Positions 34,846-46,060 of a DNA stretch of 64,000 nt are shown here, in pieces. The stretch spans positions 173,466,091 to 173,530,090 of the forward strand of contig NC_051849.1 of NCBI RefSeq assembly GCF_905115235.1, given 5' to 3'. The stretch is from Hermetia illucens. Taxonomy: Eukaryota; Arthropoda; Insecta; Diptera; Stratiomyidae. The notes under the pieces are model-generated. The model saw nothing but the letters and a program-made list of their open reading frames with translations. It did not search any database and was not told where the DNA came from. Position numbers and translations under genes: made by a program. The number at the start of each line of letters is the position of its first letter. Positions within the stretch are counted from its first letter, which is position 1.

Positions 34846-35377
34846 TCTCAAGGTTTTACGATTTACGGCACACTTGATCAAAACACTTGCGTCCAAAACA
34901 CTGCTGCCAATGACTAACTAGTTTATCTTAGAAGCTTAAGATATTTTTTCCCGAGAGTGGCTCTATACGTTATGAGCATGGAAACTTCAATTTCATGAAA
35001 TATTTTTGCGATTGCCAACAAGCTTCTTGGAGCAGTCGATAATGCGTTAAAGATTAGGAAGCTTGTAATTGCATACCACATATTATAGAATTATTTTTAA
35101 AGTTTCCAGTGAAAGTCAATATAAATACATACAAAACCTGATAACACTTATCGCTTGGTTATTAATAATTGTCTGAAATAATCAATAGATCTTCATCTCC
35201 TTCCCTCTTCATTGCTTATGAAATTCACTAAAATTTAGATACAATTAGAATTTGGCTATTCAGTTAATTTGGCAGTTAGTGCGTTGACCAGAAAGAATGC
35301 CAGTTGTGTTCATTCTGGTAGCGCTGATGCATGAAGCAACTTTCAAACTTAGTTGACCGTCAGTGGATAGCATTGAT
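34846..35377. other. P450 upstream region and spacer
   Basis: Upstream of the 34845 start, read on the minus strand. A TATAGAG at about 34965 and TTAGTCATTG near 34915 are possible core promoter pieces, but the spacing is not convincing. The part from about 35240 to 35377 belongs to the LINE split by the TTAA element at 35382. Confidence 0.35.
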
Positions 35378-36900
35378 TTAAGGCGGTCATCCAATGTGAA
35401 AACCGTTTTTTTGTTTTTTTAGAAATTATTTGTGAAGAACTGGATAAAAGTACAAATACGAATTTTTCCCCATATATTTATTAATATCTTGAGCATGCGT
35501 AGTAATTTTTAGCCCAAGAACATAGTTCATCATTGAAATATAGAACAACTTATACACCCATGTCCAAAAAAGGGGTTTTTCTGCTGCCACTCTAGAAGGC
35601 GTGAGGATCATCTTACAGAGAAAAAGTAAGCGGCATTTTAATGTGCGGACTTAATTACAGTCCGCAAACTAGATTATTAAAAAATATTAAAAGTTAAATT
35701 TTCGGTGCCGTGTTAAACATTTTTTTGTGAATTTTGGTGTTTTCCCGGCTTCTTCAATGAATAAAAAGCAACTACTGAATGAATCGCAATTCTCCTAGTT
35801 TGCAGACTGAACAAATCTTGAAAATTTCAAGGAATTTCGTTAGATAGATTTTGGGCTATGGTGGCAGTCGATTTTCAATATGCGGTTTCGAGAAAAAGGT
35901 ATTTAAAAAGTAGAATGTGATTTTTTAGCCATAAAGTCTTAACTGACCATTAATCTGCTATATCTAGTCCATAAACCTTAGGTTTCTTGAAAATACACAT
36001 GTACGGCCTTGGCTTCAATTCTTGTGCTTTTAGCGAGGTCGTTCGGATCTACCTGTTTAACACTGTAATTTCCGAACGACTCCGAATGTCACAAAATCAC
36101 TTTCCTCGTATATTTTATACTATATCTAGATACAATTGATGTCAAAAAAACCGATTCCTCTGATCCAACACAGGGGATGACCCCCTTAACATACTTAAAT
36201 AGCTCAACTTTTGGTAGGTTGCTGTCACTGAGAGTGACAGTGCGGGGTGTCCACGCTAACGATTGCGATGATTCGAATTCTATTTGATTTTTGATTCGAA
36301 ATGTCACTGCGTGCTGCACTGCCATGGCATATTCAAATATTCTAAGCGAATTAATTGCAACAGGAAATTTTGAATTGAGATTCTCTGAAATCGATTCTAT
36401 GATTTCGTCTTGTACAGAATCAAATAGCGCTGAATTTTCATTCAAAATGTTTAATCCACTCTCAAGAGAACTGTCAAATTGGACATGAAAGGCGGTAGAT
36501 ATGAATCGTCGCGAGCCAAGTGTCTCTTGAAGGCGTAGCGGAAGTAGCGAGCGCTAAACGGAACGAGGTTATTGGGGTGGGTCGCCGAAAACCTTTTCAT
36601 TCAAATTCAATCGTAAATAATGCTGCATGTGGCGATCATTCCATTTTTGAATAAGCTCCTGGATATCAATTTTGTTTTGAGTACCTAGGCATCATCTGCA
36701 TAGAGCTGTGTGTAACGCAGGAAATTAGCTGTCTCGTCTAATGGTGTCTATGACCAGTGTAATGAAGCGTATAGAATTGCGATAATCAAAGGGCTATCCT
36801 GATTGGCCAAAGACGACCTCAAGGAACGCTAACTCAAAAACCTAAAAAGTTGGTGAAATTGAACTTGAAGATCTGCTTGCAAATACTGAAGGTCCATAGG
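35240..36900 (-). mobile_element. Second RTE/BovB-like LINE lineage, split by a TTAA element
   Basis: The minus strand from about 36790 gives RFITLVIDTIRRDS, then LYADD-like debris, then LIQKWNDRHMQHYLRLNLN (about 36660-36600), typical of the RT palm-to-thumb region of RTE/BovB-like elements. After an extra segment (36255-36590, see finding), it continues TVTLSDSNLPKVELFKYV up to 36190. Across the TTAA element it resumes KSMLSTDGQLSLKVASCISA down to about 35260. The usual sequence in this clade is LPRxExFKYLGSMLSxDGxL. The join is in frame once the element and one TTAA are removed. Old and inactive. Confidence 0.7.
35382..36185 (-). mobile_element. TTAA-flanked inverted-repeat element, copy 2 (804 bp)
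   Basis: Bounded by TTAA at 35378-35381 and 36186-36189. The right end GGGGATGACCCCC and left end GGCGGTCATCC are inverted, and the body is the reverse complement of copies at 29975 and 49562. It includes the uninterrupted segment corresponding to the mariner insertion site of copy 1 (ATATCTAGTCCATAAACC, about 35960). It is inserted in the RT frame of the LINE at 35240-36900. No coding capacity. Confidence 0.85.
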
Positions 36901-37285
36901 AGCGCTCATTCAAGACGTACTTGCATGCCTTTATGCTAGCCATATTCGGGAATATGGGGGGCTTTGAGCACTACGATCCCTAACGTGTCATTATTCAACA
37001 TTCACGTAACTACACCAGTTTGTCCGTCCGCACCTGAAAAATAACTACACAAACATAGCGATTATCGTAAGCCTAACGACTTAAAAAAAAACGTTTGGCT
37101 CACATTGTTGTATAACATCACGATTAAGTCAACTGGATACGCGCTTAATTTTATAACAAAGAGCAGACGAGTCCCTTGCGTGCAGCTGTTTGTAAAACTG
37201 ATTACGAACTGATGTCCGTCAGGTCAACTTGAAGGATCAATCCTTTAATTCTTTGAGAAGTATGAAACCTCGCGAAATGGGTGTC
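36901..37285. other. Spacer, no gene seen
   Basis: Nothing recognised between the LINE remnant and the Ty3/gypsy-type fossil. No long terminal repeat was identified here. Confidence 0.35.
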
Positions 37286-39640
37286 GTATGTTTTCAAGCC
37301 GCGAAATATACCACTCCACGTAATTTTACCGGGATTCCAAAAAACTGAGTTTGCTGGGGGCGCAGTGACGTCTACCCGTCGCCTTAATGGCTGCTATTAT
37401 TTGGTAGACACCTGCGCCTCTCTCCGTCCTCTCCATCTCCAGACCCAACCAACTATGCAATATAGGTTCTTGATATACCCCACAACCTTTCTTTGGTTGC
37501 CAGGGAAACTTCCAGCCCGTTCTTGCAATAACACTCTTCCTATCATTTTGGAAGACGTTGCCGATCCACGCATTCGCGCGCTACACCACCATATCAAAAC
37601 ATTACTCTCAGCCATGATGTCCTGCACCACATCAGCATGATGTCCTGCACCACATCAGCACTACTGGTTCCGCAAACTTCTTGAGATGCGTCCTCCACCG
37701 TCCCAAGTTTGCTGTTGCGCGGAAAGAGTTTCAACAGCTACTTAAACAAGGTATATGCAGACCTTACAAAAGCAGTTGGTTACCTGCACCCCCAACGATG
37801 AAAGCCGACTTTGTTGAGATTATAGACACTTGAATGCTCAGACGACCCGTACCCCGTTTTACTCATTTGGTAAACTGTGGTGTTTTCTCAACCTTATACC
37901 TCGCCAAGAGCTTCCATCAAATCCCTCCGAAAATATTCCAAAGGCAGTAATTTGACCAACTTTTGGTTTCTCCACGTTCACACGGATGACTTTTTGCCTG
38001 TGCAATACGACGCAAACCTTCCAGAGATCCATCAACTCTGCACTATAAAATTTGGACTTCGTTTTCATCTACTTGGATGACGTTCTGGTCGCTTCTTCCA
38101 CGGAGTCTGAACATCTGGCAAATCTCGAGTTCCTTTGTCAACGCGGCCTTCAAAATGGCTTAATTCTCAACATTGTCAAATGCAAATTTCCCCAACAGCA
38201 GTCGTTTGAAACCATCATGCAACAGCTGGTAGACGCTATCCTTCTGGCATTCGATTCATCGATGTCTCAGACACAGCAGTAGGCGCTGCTCTTCACCAAA
38301 GGATGAATCAAAGCAACCGTCGGGTTTCTTCTCAAAATAGTTGAACCCCGTTGCACGGAATTACATTATCGTGAATTATTAACCATTTCCGATACTCCCA
38401 TGAAGGCAGGCCATTCACCTTGTTCACGGACCATAAGCCTCTGACTTTTGCCTTACGGCCAAAGCACGTCAAAGTGTACAAAGTGTACCCTTCAACACAA
38501 AAGACAACTTATTTGCTGACGCTTTGCCCGGATGTCCGAGATCAATATCCCAGCCGCAGTCGATTTTTCGACAATCGCCGTGGCCTAGAAGGATGACGAC
38601 GAACTCCAACTACAAGTTCAAGAAGTTCCTTATCTTCGGCTCACATTCCTCTATCTACTGCGGCATTTTTGAAAAGGCACCTAGGCCATATATTCTAGCC
38701 GTTTTTTGTAAATAAGTGTTTTGCTCGGCGCATGATCTTGCGCATCCTGGTATACGAACAACGAATCGGTTAGTCTCTAGAAAGTATTTCTGGTCGTCCA
38801 TGGACATGACATGAATTCTTGGGCCGTAGAGTGGATAGCATGCCAAAAGCATAAAGTCACTAGACACGCTAAAAAACAAATAGGTGTCCTTGTCGAGAAA
38901 CGCTATACACCTTGACATGACAAGCCCTTTGCGAGACTCACACGTTTTACGTCGCGGTCTGAAGGGCATAATAGCACAGTCACGTGCTGGGAATGCAAAT
39001 TGAATTTAGTCTCTTCTCAGAGCTCGGAAAGCTTCTGGAAGTCAAACGCCAGCGGTCAATTGTATACCATCCGCAGTCCAATGGGATCCTAGAAGGTTAG
39101 CGTTGATGACAGCCATTATGATACGTAACGAGGCGTTCTGGCTGCAGATCTTGCCTATTGTTCCCCGAAGAGTTTGCGGCCAGCCCTGCTGCTGGTATAT
39201 GGTGAGAACTTTCGACTCCCTGGCGATCTGATCCTCGACAAGAGAAATGGCTTTGGAGAGACCTGGATTGTTGCCCGTACTTTCGCCATCTCGTCACACA
39301 CAGCTGTCGAACGACACTACTTGACAACTTAAAATTTGTACCCATGTTGCCGTGGGGGTTGATGCACTTCGAAAGCTGCTACAGCCTCCATACGCCCTCT
39401 ATAATGTCCTCGAGTGTGGGGATCACTCGTTCAGTCTGGACGTCAGTTTCTAGCCCAAAAGGATCTTCCTGGAGACGCTGAAGTTGGCGGCAGCAAACAG
39501 ACGGCACTAAAAAGAAGCGAGAGCACCGTGTTCGTTTCGACATCCGCCAGTCGATCGCAGCTGAGTAGCCTCGAAGTTGGTTCTCTCGCCGAAACCCCTA
39601 GGTTTCAGCTGTTTTGGCTCAATTGATTTTTAAAAAAGTT
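37286..39640 (+). mobile_element. Ty3/gypsy-type LTR retrotransposon fossil (pol remnants)
   Basis: Fossil of an LTR retroelement. In plus orientation, remnants of pol are recognisable in the expected Ty3/gypsy order: reverse transcriptase (about 37660-38200), RNase H (about 38240-38480), then integrase and its C-terminal part (about 39030-39600). No terminal repeats, gag or envelope region were recognised. It is heavily broken, with many disruptions (well over ten), and looks old. It is not flanked by a second copy in this window. Confidence 0.7.
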
Positions 39641-39887
39641 TTGAAAAATAATTTAATAGAGATTCTGCTTGTTAATCATGAAGTGAAGATGTACTCCTAA
39701 TTTTAACTTCATTAACTTATTTTGCACAAGTTTACTACATATGCATGAATGTTTTATTATTTCCCCCACAAAATCGGGAGGCAGGGTTGCCACATATCTG
39801 GGAATGCATAAATAAACTGCATATACGCGCTGATGTACCTTCATATTTCGTCACGTTCTCGTATCTTTTGAATTCATCAATTAATTA
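39641..39887. other. Spacer
   Basis: AT-rich, between the gypsy-type fossil and RTE copy H. Nothing recognised. Confidence 0.35.
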
Positions 39888-41390
39888 GCATCAACGGCGC
39901 AACAATCGGTATCGGGTCTAGGCCTGCCTTAAGGTCCACTAATTTGATATCCCTAAAAGCTGTCTGTCGTCCTGACCTACGCCATCTCAAGCAGGGTCTG
40001 CTTCGTCATCTTCTTCTACCATAGATATTGCCATTATAAATTTTTCGGGCTGGATCATCCTCATCCATACAGATTAAGTGACCCGCCCACCGCAACCTAT
40101 TGGGCCGGATTTTATCCACAACCTGACGCTCATGGTATTGCTCTTAGATTTCTTCTTTATGTAGACTACGGAGTCGTCCATATTCCAACAGTTTTTCCAT
40201 CGTTTGCCGTACAGAGATAATCTGATCTGTGTCAATGATGTCCTGAGCGTATGGAGCTAGCAAGATAGCGGAGAATATCTTATAGATGGTACTCAGCAAC
40301 GTGATACCTACCTTGTTGCTGCACTGTGTGATATCTCCCTTTTTATGTATGAGGCAGATAATGCCTCTTTGCCAGTCGTCAGGCATTGATTCGCTGTCTC
40401 ACACCTTAAGCACAAATCGCCTCCATATTAAACCATCGGCTCCTGGCGACTTATTGTTTTTAAGCCGATGAATTGCATGGACTGTTTCTTCTAAACTTGG
40501 TGGTGGAAGTATTTGTCCATCGTTTTCAGTTGGCGGACCTCCAACTCGCCGATGTTCTTGTTGTTCAGTAGTTCATCAAAGTACTCAACCCATCGGTCCA
40601 GTATACCCATTTTGTCGGAAATCAAATTTCCCTTTTTGTTTCGGCAGGATGTGCATCGAAATGTATAAGGCTTCATCCTGCCGACTTGTTAGTAAAACTT
40701 CCGCTTTCCGTGCCTGGTGCGGTTGCTCCCTGTACTTTTCTAGTTCACAGACTTTTTGGTTCCCCAGGCTTCGTGATAAGTCTCTGCGCGTGCCCGCGTT
40801 CTTTGAGAATGCAATGTTACTCGGTATGCAGTATTCTTCCGTTCGGACTCTTTTTGCTACTGGGGTCAAGTACGTTTGTGACCTTATTTCTGATAACGTT
40901 CTTCAGGTGATTGTGCAGATAATTTATTGATGCTTCATCTCCAGGATCTCTGTTGATTGCGGTTATTGCGGCATCCATTTCCCATTTATAGGTATTGCAG
41001 AGGGCTGTGGTGTGGATGGGTTCAGTGTTAACTCTCACCTGATTGTCAGAGGCGATTCTGGGTGGTGTTGTTATTCGAGCTCGGAGCACCATGCTAACGA
41101 GATAGTGATTCGAGTTTACATTGGCCCCCCTATATGTTCTGGTCCCATCTGGAGAGGCCCACGTTTCTTTGTGGACCGCTTTCCGCGCAAACCAAGTACT
41201 TCCAATAACCATTTCATGTGGCACTGCTAATTGAATAATCCAAAGTCCATTATCATTTGCATTTTGATGTAAACTATGGGAGCCAGCGACTCTTCTCCAG
41301 AAAGTCAGTCCCTGTCCAACGCATCTCCTGCAACGCTGTTACATCAGCCCTATATTGGGACAAGGTGTCGGTTAGCTGCTTAGCAGTTCT
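39888..41390 (-). mobile_element. RTE-clade LINE copy H, internally deleted
   Basis: The minus strand has an endonuclease start (matching the VTALQEMRWTG region, about 41340-41290), the middle of the endonuclease (HEMVIGSTWFARKAVHK), linker pieces, RT start (GIICLIHKKGDITQC, LLSTIYKIFSAILL) and the C-terminal RLRWAGHLI block near 40090. It ends at GCATCAACGGCGCAACAATC at 39888. Large internal deletions remove most of the endonuclease N-half and the RT palm, with clean jumps such as YGRLRSLHKEE at about 40190. Inactive. Confidence 0.85.
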
Positions 41391-41668
41391 ATCTCTTTCG
41401 AATTAGCCTGCCTTAATATTTGCTGACTGCCGTATGCTCAATGTGATCATCCTCAATTTAATTGTTGACTCCATCCTTTAATCCGTGTTATTCCCCGTGA
41501 TGATCGGTATGACATAATCTATATTAGGGGAATTCTCCAAACCAATTAAGTTTCAAATATGCGTTGAAATTGTAAAATTTGATTATTAATTAAAAAAATA
41601 CATATATCGAACATTCTGAACTTTAAGTATCCAAGCACCAATTAGTATTTTTTTTTCTTTTTCGATAT
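41391..41668. other. 3' flank of P450, no gene seen
   Basis: Between RTE copy H and the stop codon of the P450 at 41669. No canonical AATAAA was found directly downstream on the minus strand. Confidence 0.35.
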
Positions 41669-43283
41669 TCAAAGCTTTTCTATTTTCAAGTGTAGTCCAT
41701 CTTCCGGTGAAAGTATAGGATTTGTTTCCGAAAATTTCATAGGAATTTGTGTTTTTGAGCAAACCTCGAATCGATAATTTTTAAGTAAAGTGATGAGGCC
41801 AATTTGTGTTTGCATTGTTCCAAAACGGAGACCAATACAATTTCTAGGACCATCTCCGAATCCAAGGAATGTCATAGGATGCCGATTTTTGATCTGGTCT
41901 GGCGTGAATCGATCTGGATCGAATTTTTCTGGGTCCAAATAGTACTTAGGGTCATGATGTATTGCATATGCTGGAATGAGGATCGTTGTACCCTTCTCAA
42001 TAGTTACATTGGAGTTTCGAACTTTGTAGTTATCAACCGCTTTCCGCGTTAAAGCAACAACTGGTGTATATTTTCGAAGCGCCTCTGAAATTACGTAATT
42101 TCGATTAATTTTTACTGAATTTTGAATGCTTTCTTTTTGTTAATATTGTCTTCTTTTCTTTCTTCTCTCAAATCGTGTTATATAATATTTCTAACATACC
42201 ATTAATAATCTGGTCGACATAAGCCATTTCCTTCACAGCTTCGTAGCTCAAATCACCTTCGTACTTTTTCAAAATCTCTTCGATCTCCTTTCGAGCTTTC
42301 TCTTGAATATCTTGGTTTAGTGCGAGCTCATATAAGGTGAACATCATCGTCGTCGATGACGTTTCAAATCCTGCTATGAAAAACAGGAATGCTTGGGCTG
42401 TAGCTTGTTCGAGAGTAAGTTTTTCTAATTCTGTATTAGTGTCACTATCCCTCGTCGAAGTATTCATCAGCTCAATAAGTGAATTCATGAAATCGTTACG
42501 CTTAATTTTATTTGTTTGGCGATATTCTACAGTTTCTCGAACAATTCTCATGAAGAATTCTGTCATGTCTTCCTGAAACACTTTCAGTCGGAAGATTTTT
42601 GCGGCGGCTGGAAAAAGCATCATCAAAGCTCTTGTTAATATACCTATTTTGAGCTGGAATGCCATGCGCCCATATTTACGGAATTCATTGTCCGGGTCTT
42701 TTAAACTGTTGCACTCTATGCCAAAAGCACAGCTGCCAATCACATCAGTGGTAAATCGGGCTGACAGATCTTTTACATCTTGAACATTATCTGCGCAGAG
42801 GAGCTCATCTAAAGCTTCACGGAATCTTTGAGAAACTTCTACTATTGTAGGAAACATGAACTTCAATTTGCCGGAGCTGAAGGTTGGGGAAAATTTCACT
42901 CGTAGTGACTTCCATTTCGGACCATCAAGGGAGAACATGTGAGCAGTGATGGGTTCAACTTCCTCATTGTTGTATTCCCCACGAGCATGGAAATTATTGA
43001 AATCTCTGATCAAAATATCTTGCACGAAGTCCAAATCTGTGGCAACGACAACTGGTTTCGTGAAGAAATATCCTCCAACAAATGCACTGCCATCTTTAAC
43101 TGCGTATATGTTGCCGATAATTGTTCTAAAATGTTTTTGGAGAAGATTCCCCACCGGAATTCGCGGTTCAAGTTGCTTCACTCCGCGATTAGCCCAGTAT
43201 GAAAACTTCCTTTTGAAGAAAAGATACACTAGTGATGTTAGTCCCACTATAATCACAGCAAAAAGTGAAAGCGAACACTCCAT
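41669..43283 (-). CDS. CYP6-type cytochrome P450, intact two-exon gene (499 aa)
   Basis: Exon 1 is 43283-42200 and exon 2 is 42084-41669, with a 115-bp intron (G|GTATGT ... CAG|AG), phase 1 at the same codon as its paralogs (IIN-E-ALRKYTPVV). The ATG at 43283 (MECSLSLFAVIIVG) begins a hydrophobic anchor; an upstream in-frame extension has no ATG. Key parts are WANRGVKQLEPRIPVGN, C-helix WKSLRVKFSPTFSSGKLKFM, DVIGSCAFGIECNSLKDP, I-helix AGFETSSTTMMF, ExxR at 362-365, FDPDRF and heme loop FGDGPRNCIG with Cys444. Full length with no disruption. The heme exon has Thr in place of the usual Pro after KY (KYTP). Presumed role as for the other CYP6-type genes: ER-bound oxidation of xenobiotics or endogenous lipophiles. 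Confidence 0.96.
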
Positions 43284-43984
43284 TGCATCAAAACAATGAA
43301 TTCTCAATGAGGTAGTAGATACTCAGAGAACCGGAATCGACTGAGTAATAGTATCTCCTCATTCACTGTGTCACCGAAGATAATTTTGGATCGGGTATAC
43401 ATGCGGTCATTGGCAGATATGTAGACAGTGCCGGCTAGCATTGAAAGTCACCCAATATAAGTTCAAAAAGCTTAAAGTGTTTAGTTTAATTCGGCAGTGC
43501 GCAATCTATATGGCGTAGCCTGCAGATATTCTGAAACAGGATATACAGAATACTACTAGTGTTTATGCGATTCTCTTCAATTTCGAAAGTACGGCCCTTT
43601 CCAATTATTTCTACTGGGACTGTGGTTGAGCATTACTGTTTGTTACGAAATTTAATCAATGAAGGTAAACAATTTAAAACTTCTCACTGGAGATAAGTAT
43701 GTTTAGTATCGGCTTCTTATGCGAATTTGGAATAATAATGACGCATACTTATATGACGCAAGAGATTCCTGAGAAACATAATTTGTTTGAAGTTCTAGGG
43801 AAAATAAAATATTTTTAGAGCCGGTTCACTGTCCATCTCTCTGGTGGCTTGTTTGTCGCAGGTACTTTTCTCAGAAACGATTATACGTACTTACATCGAG
43901 TTTGGTGAGAAGGTCGGAACTGTGAAACCTCGCGTATGCGATGAATGATATCGTTATATGTTGAATTCAGGTGCACTTCATATA
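43284..43984. other. P450 upstream region
   Basis: Read on the minus strand, an initiator TCAGTC with its A at 43342 would give a 59-nt leader, but there is no TATA at the expected position near 43372. The rest of the stretch contains no recognised element. Confidence 0.35.
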
Positions 43985-44180
43985 TGCAAAAAGGGGATGC
44001 AATTTTTTTCTTCTTTTAATATAGGCATGTGGGGTATCAAATAGAAGGGTTTAATTAGTACTTTCCCAAGCAGATATTGGTCTTGCCATTAGTTGTGAAG
44101 GGTCATTGCGGACATTAGGAAGTGGCCATTTATTTTGAGGAAAAAACTATCCAGCCAAAAAATCTATCATGATGGTGCTT
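43985..44180 (-). repeat. Helentron-like repeat family X, fragment
   Basis: The reverse complement of the central part of the family (GGTATCAAATAGAAGGGTTT, then the CCAGCCAAAAAATCTATC block), without either end. Confidence 0.5.
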
Positions 44181-44480
44181 GTGTATATCACCTAGAGGTC
44201 AACTTATGTCTTATCTTAGCTTGATATCTGGGCTGAAGCTATTCTACATCTTGATATCTGCTTAAATGTAGTTAATAATAAGATGGTACTATTTTGCGCC
44301 AAACTACTGCGAAACCCGCCTTAACTCCATCCTCGAACCCTTTTGCATTAACACGTTCACTGCCAAGTAGACAACCGAAACCTTTACGGTAATCTGAAAT
44401 TTATTTTTACATAAAAATGTGTTACAGATACATGTTGCACTAATTATGATGTCCTTTTCGTTAGAATAATCAATTTCCCT

Positions 44481-45050
44481 TCATCAGTACAAAGCTACTG
44501 TAAACAATTGCGAAAATGCGATAACGTGCAGCGGTTGTAATAAAATATACATAGGACAGACAAAACGCCTGATAACGACTAGATTTAACGAACACATCAA
44601 GGAAGCGGTAAGTAGTGTTCGGAAACAAAAGTCGTGCATAAGAACATCAGTAGCAGCGTACATGGTCGAGGAAGCCCATACCATTCAGTGCGAAAATCTT
44701 GAGCTCTTGCGTCATACAAACCGAACAACAACCTTGGAGCCTTGGGAAAATTTAGAAATTTTGAGAGAAGATGCGACGCGGTTATTAAACACAGATTTCG
44801 GTACTTGCCCATCAAAATTAATAAGACTCGCCGGTTAATAATATAATATTTTCTTTTTTAAAAAGTTATTTAAGTAATTAGTGTTTAAGTATAAAAAGAA
44901 CCGTATTTTCGCAATTGTTTTCAGTAGCTTTGTACTGATGAAGGGCTTAAGTTGCTTCCGAAATATATATATACGCTGTAAAATGAAAATTGTAGTTTGG
45001 AATAAGCTACGGGTCCATCAATTTTAGACTTAACTACAAATAGAAAACAG
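44481..45050 (+). mobile_element. Penelope-like element 3' part with GIY-YIG endonuclease
   Basis: An open frame ending at TAA 44836-44838 encodes CSGCNKIYIGQTKRLITTRF, NEHIKEA and, at the C-terminus, REDATRLLNTDFGTCPSKLI. The IYIGQT core and following Arg are the GIY-YIG nuclease of Penelope-like retroelements; the reverse transcriptase part is missing. The 3' UTR (44839 to about 45050) is shared with the fragment at 13258-13589. The piece is framed by inverted copies of one sequence: TCATCAGTACAAAGCTACTG (44481-44500) before the frame, and its inverse CAGTAGCTTTGTACTGATGA (about 44924-44943) after it. Such inverted terminal arrangements are known for Penelope-like elements. The coding region is open over about 108 codons. 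Confidence 0.8.
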
Positions 45051-45054
45051 TATG

Positions 45055-45111
45055 TAACCTTTCAGTAAGCTGCCCAGAACTGAGCGAATTAAATATCTCG
45101 GATCAATGCTG
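45055..45111 (+). mobile_element. LINE scrap (second RTE lineage)
   Basis: About 55 bases encode LSKLPRTERIKYLGSMLS, the thumb motif also seen at the TTAA junction near 36190/35381. It is cut off at the tail of RTE copy I, which appears to have inserted here. Confidence 0.5.
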
Positions 45112-45524
45112 TCATCATCATCAACGACGCAATAACCGGTGTCCGGTCTAGGCCTGCCTTAATAAGGAACTCCAGACATCCCAGTTTTGCGCCGAGGTCT
45201 ACAAATTCGATATCACTAAAAGCTGTCTGGCGTCCTGACCTACGCCATCACTCCATCTCAGGCAGGGCCTGCCTCGTCTTCTTTTTCTACCATAGATATT
45301 GCCCTTATAGACTTTCCGGGTCGGATCATCCTCATCCATATGGATTAAGTGACCCACCCACCGGTCATGGTATCGCTAATGGATTTCGTCGTCATGTAGG
45401 TTACGGAATCGTCCATCCTCATTTAGGGGGCCAAAAATTCTTCGGAGAAGGAGAATTTATCACCGGTGAAAAAGTTATATTCTCCAATCCTTATTCTTCC
45501 TGTTTGACCAGTGCGGCTTGATGT
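45112..45524 (-). mobile_element. RTE-clade LINE copy I, short 3' fragment
   Basis: The 3' tail CATCATCATCAACGACGCAA starts at about 45112. The minus strand covers the C-terminal RT block (including the segment opposite GACTTTCCGGGTCGGATCAT) with a deletion near 45420-45450, and ends at a sequence matching ACCAGTGCGGCTTGATGTT. About 410 bp in all, inactive. SINE copy 2 lies just beyond its 5' end. Confidence 0.85.
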
Positions 45525-45536
45525 TTTGCTTATATA

Positions 45537-45825
45537 TAATAATAATCGTTGGCGTAACAATCCATATTGGGCCAGGCCTTGAAGTGTGTTAGAGCTCTTC
45601 ATTCAAAACCGTAACAGTACACTGAAATACACTGTAGGAGGCAATGTGGTCAGCATTGCGCTCGCCCGAGATCATTACCCTGATTTGACTCAGGTACTCA
45701 TTCACAGCTGAGTCAACTGGTATCCGACGTCAAGTCATGATAGAAATCCTACTGCCACCAGCGAGATTTGAACCGTGGCCTTCCGTATGACAACCCAGTG
45801 CTCTAACCACTGAGCTATTCGGATA
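45537..45825 (-). mobile_element. tRNA-derived SINE, copy 2, best-preserved head
   Basis: Read on the minus strand, the head is TATCCGAATAGCTCAGTGGT then TAGAGCAC (A box) and GGTTCAAATCTCGCTGG (B box), a clear tRNA-like polymerase III promoter. The body has AATGCTGACCACATTGCCTC and ends GGATTGTTACGCCAACGATT with ATT repeats. CTTATATAT flanks it at 45528-45536 and 45826-45834, an exact 9-bp target duplication. No coding capacity. Confidence 0.92.
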
Positions 45826-45834
45826 CTTATATAT

Positions 45835-46060
45835 GCATGTATATAAATTGATCGTGCACCTGTTACCGATTTACTTCATGCTTCAAGTATACATATGTAT
45901 ATATAAAGTACGTATATTGAATACGACTGCTTCAGTATACAAATATATCTCTCTGAATAAGGCACCACCAGAAACCTTCATTAACGTATACATATATACT
46001 TACATGTATGTTCCGAGTAATTAAAAATTAAAAAACTAAAACGAAATATTTCCCACAGAA
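45835..46060. other. Spacer
   Basis: TATA-rich (ATATGTATATA-type) sequence, no gene seen. Confidence 0.35.

Noticed and set aside
34846-34896. N-terminal extension of the 33 kb P450 upstream of the ATG at 34845
   Set aside because: The extension has no ATG, and paralogs begin directly before the hydrophobic anchor, as the ATG at 34845 does.
37286-39640. Host gene on either strand
   Set aside because: Short frames match pol-type remnants of a Ty3/gypsy fossil in order. The minus frame 38655-38969 shows no family signature.
45760-45822. Functional tRNA gene
   Set aside because: A and B boxes are clear, but the sequence is the head of a dispersed SINE with target duplications and does not fold into a full cloverleaf.
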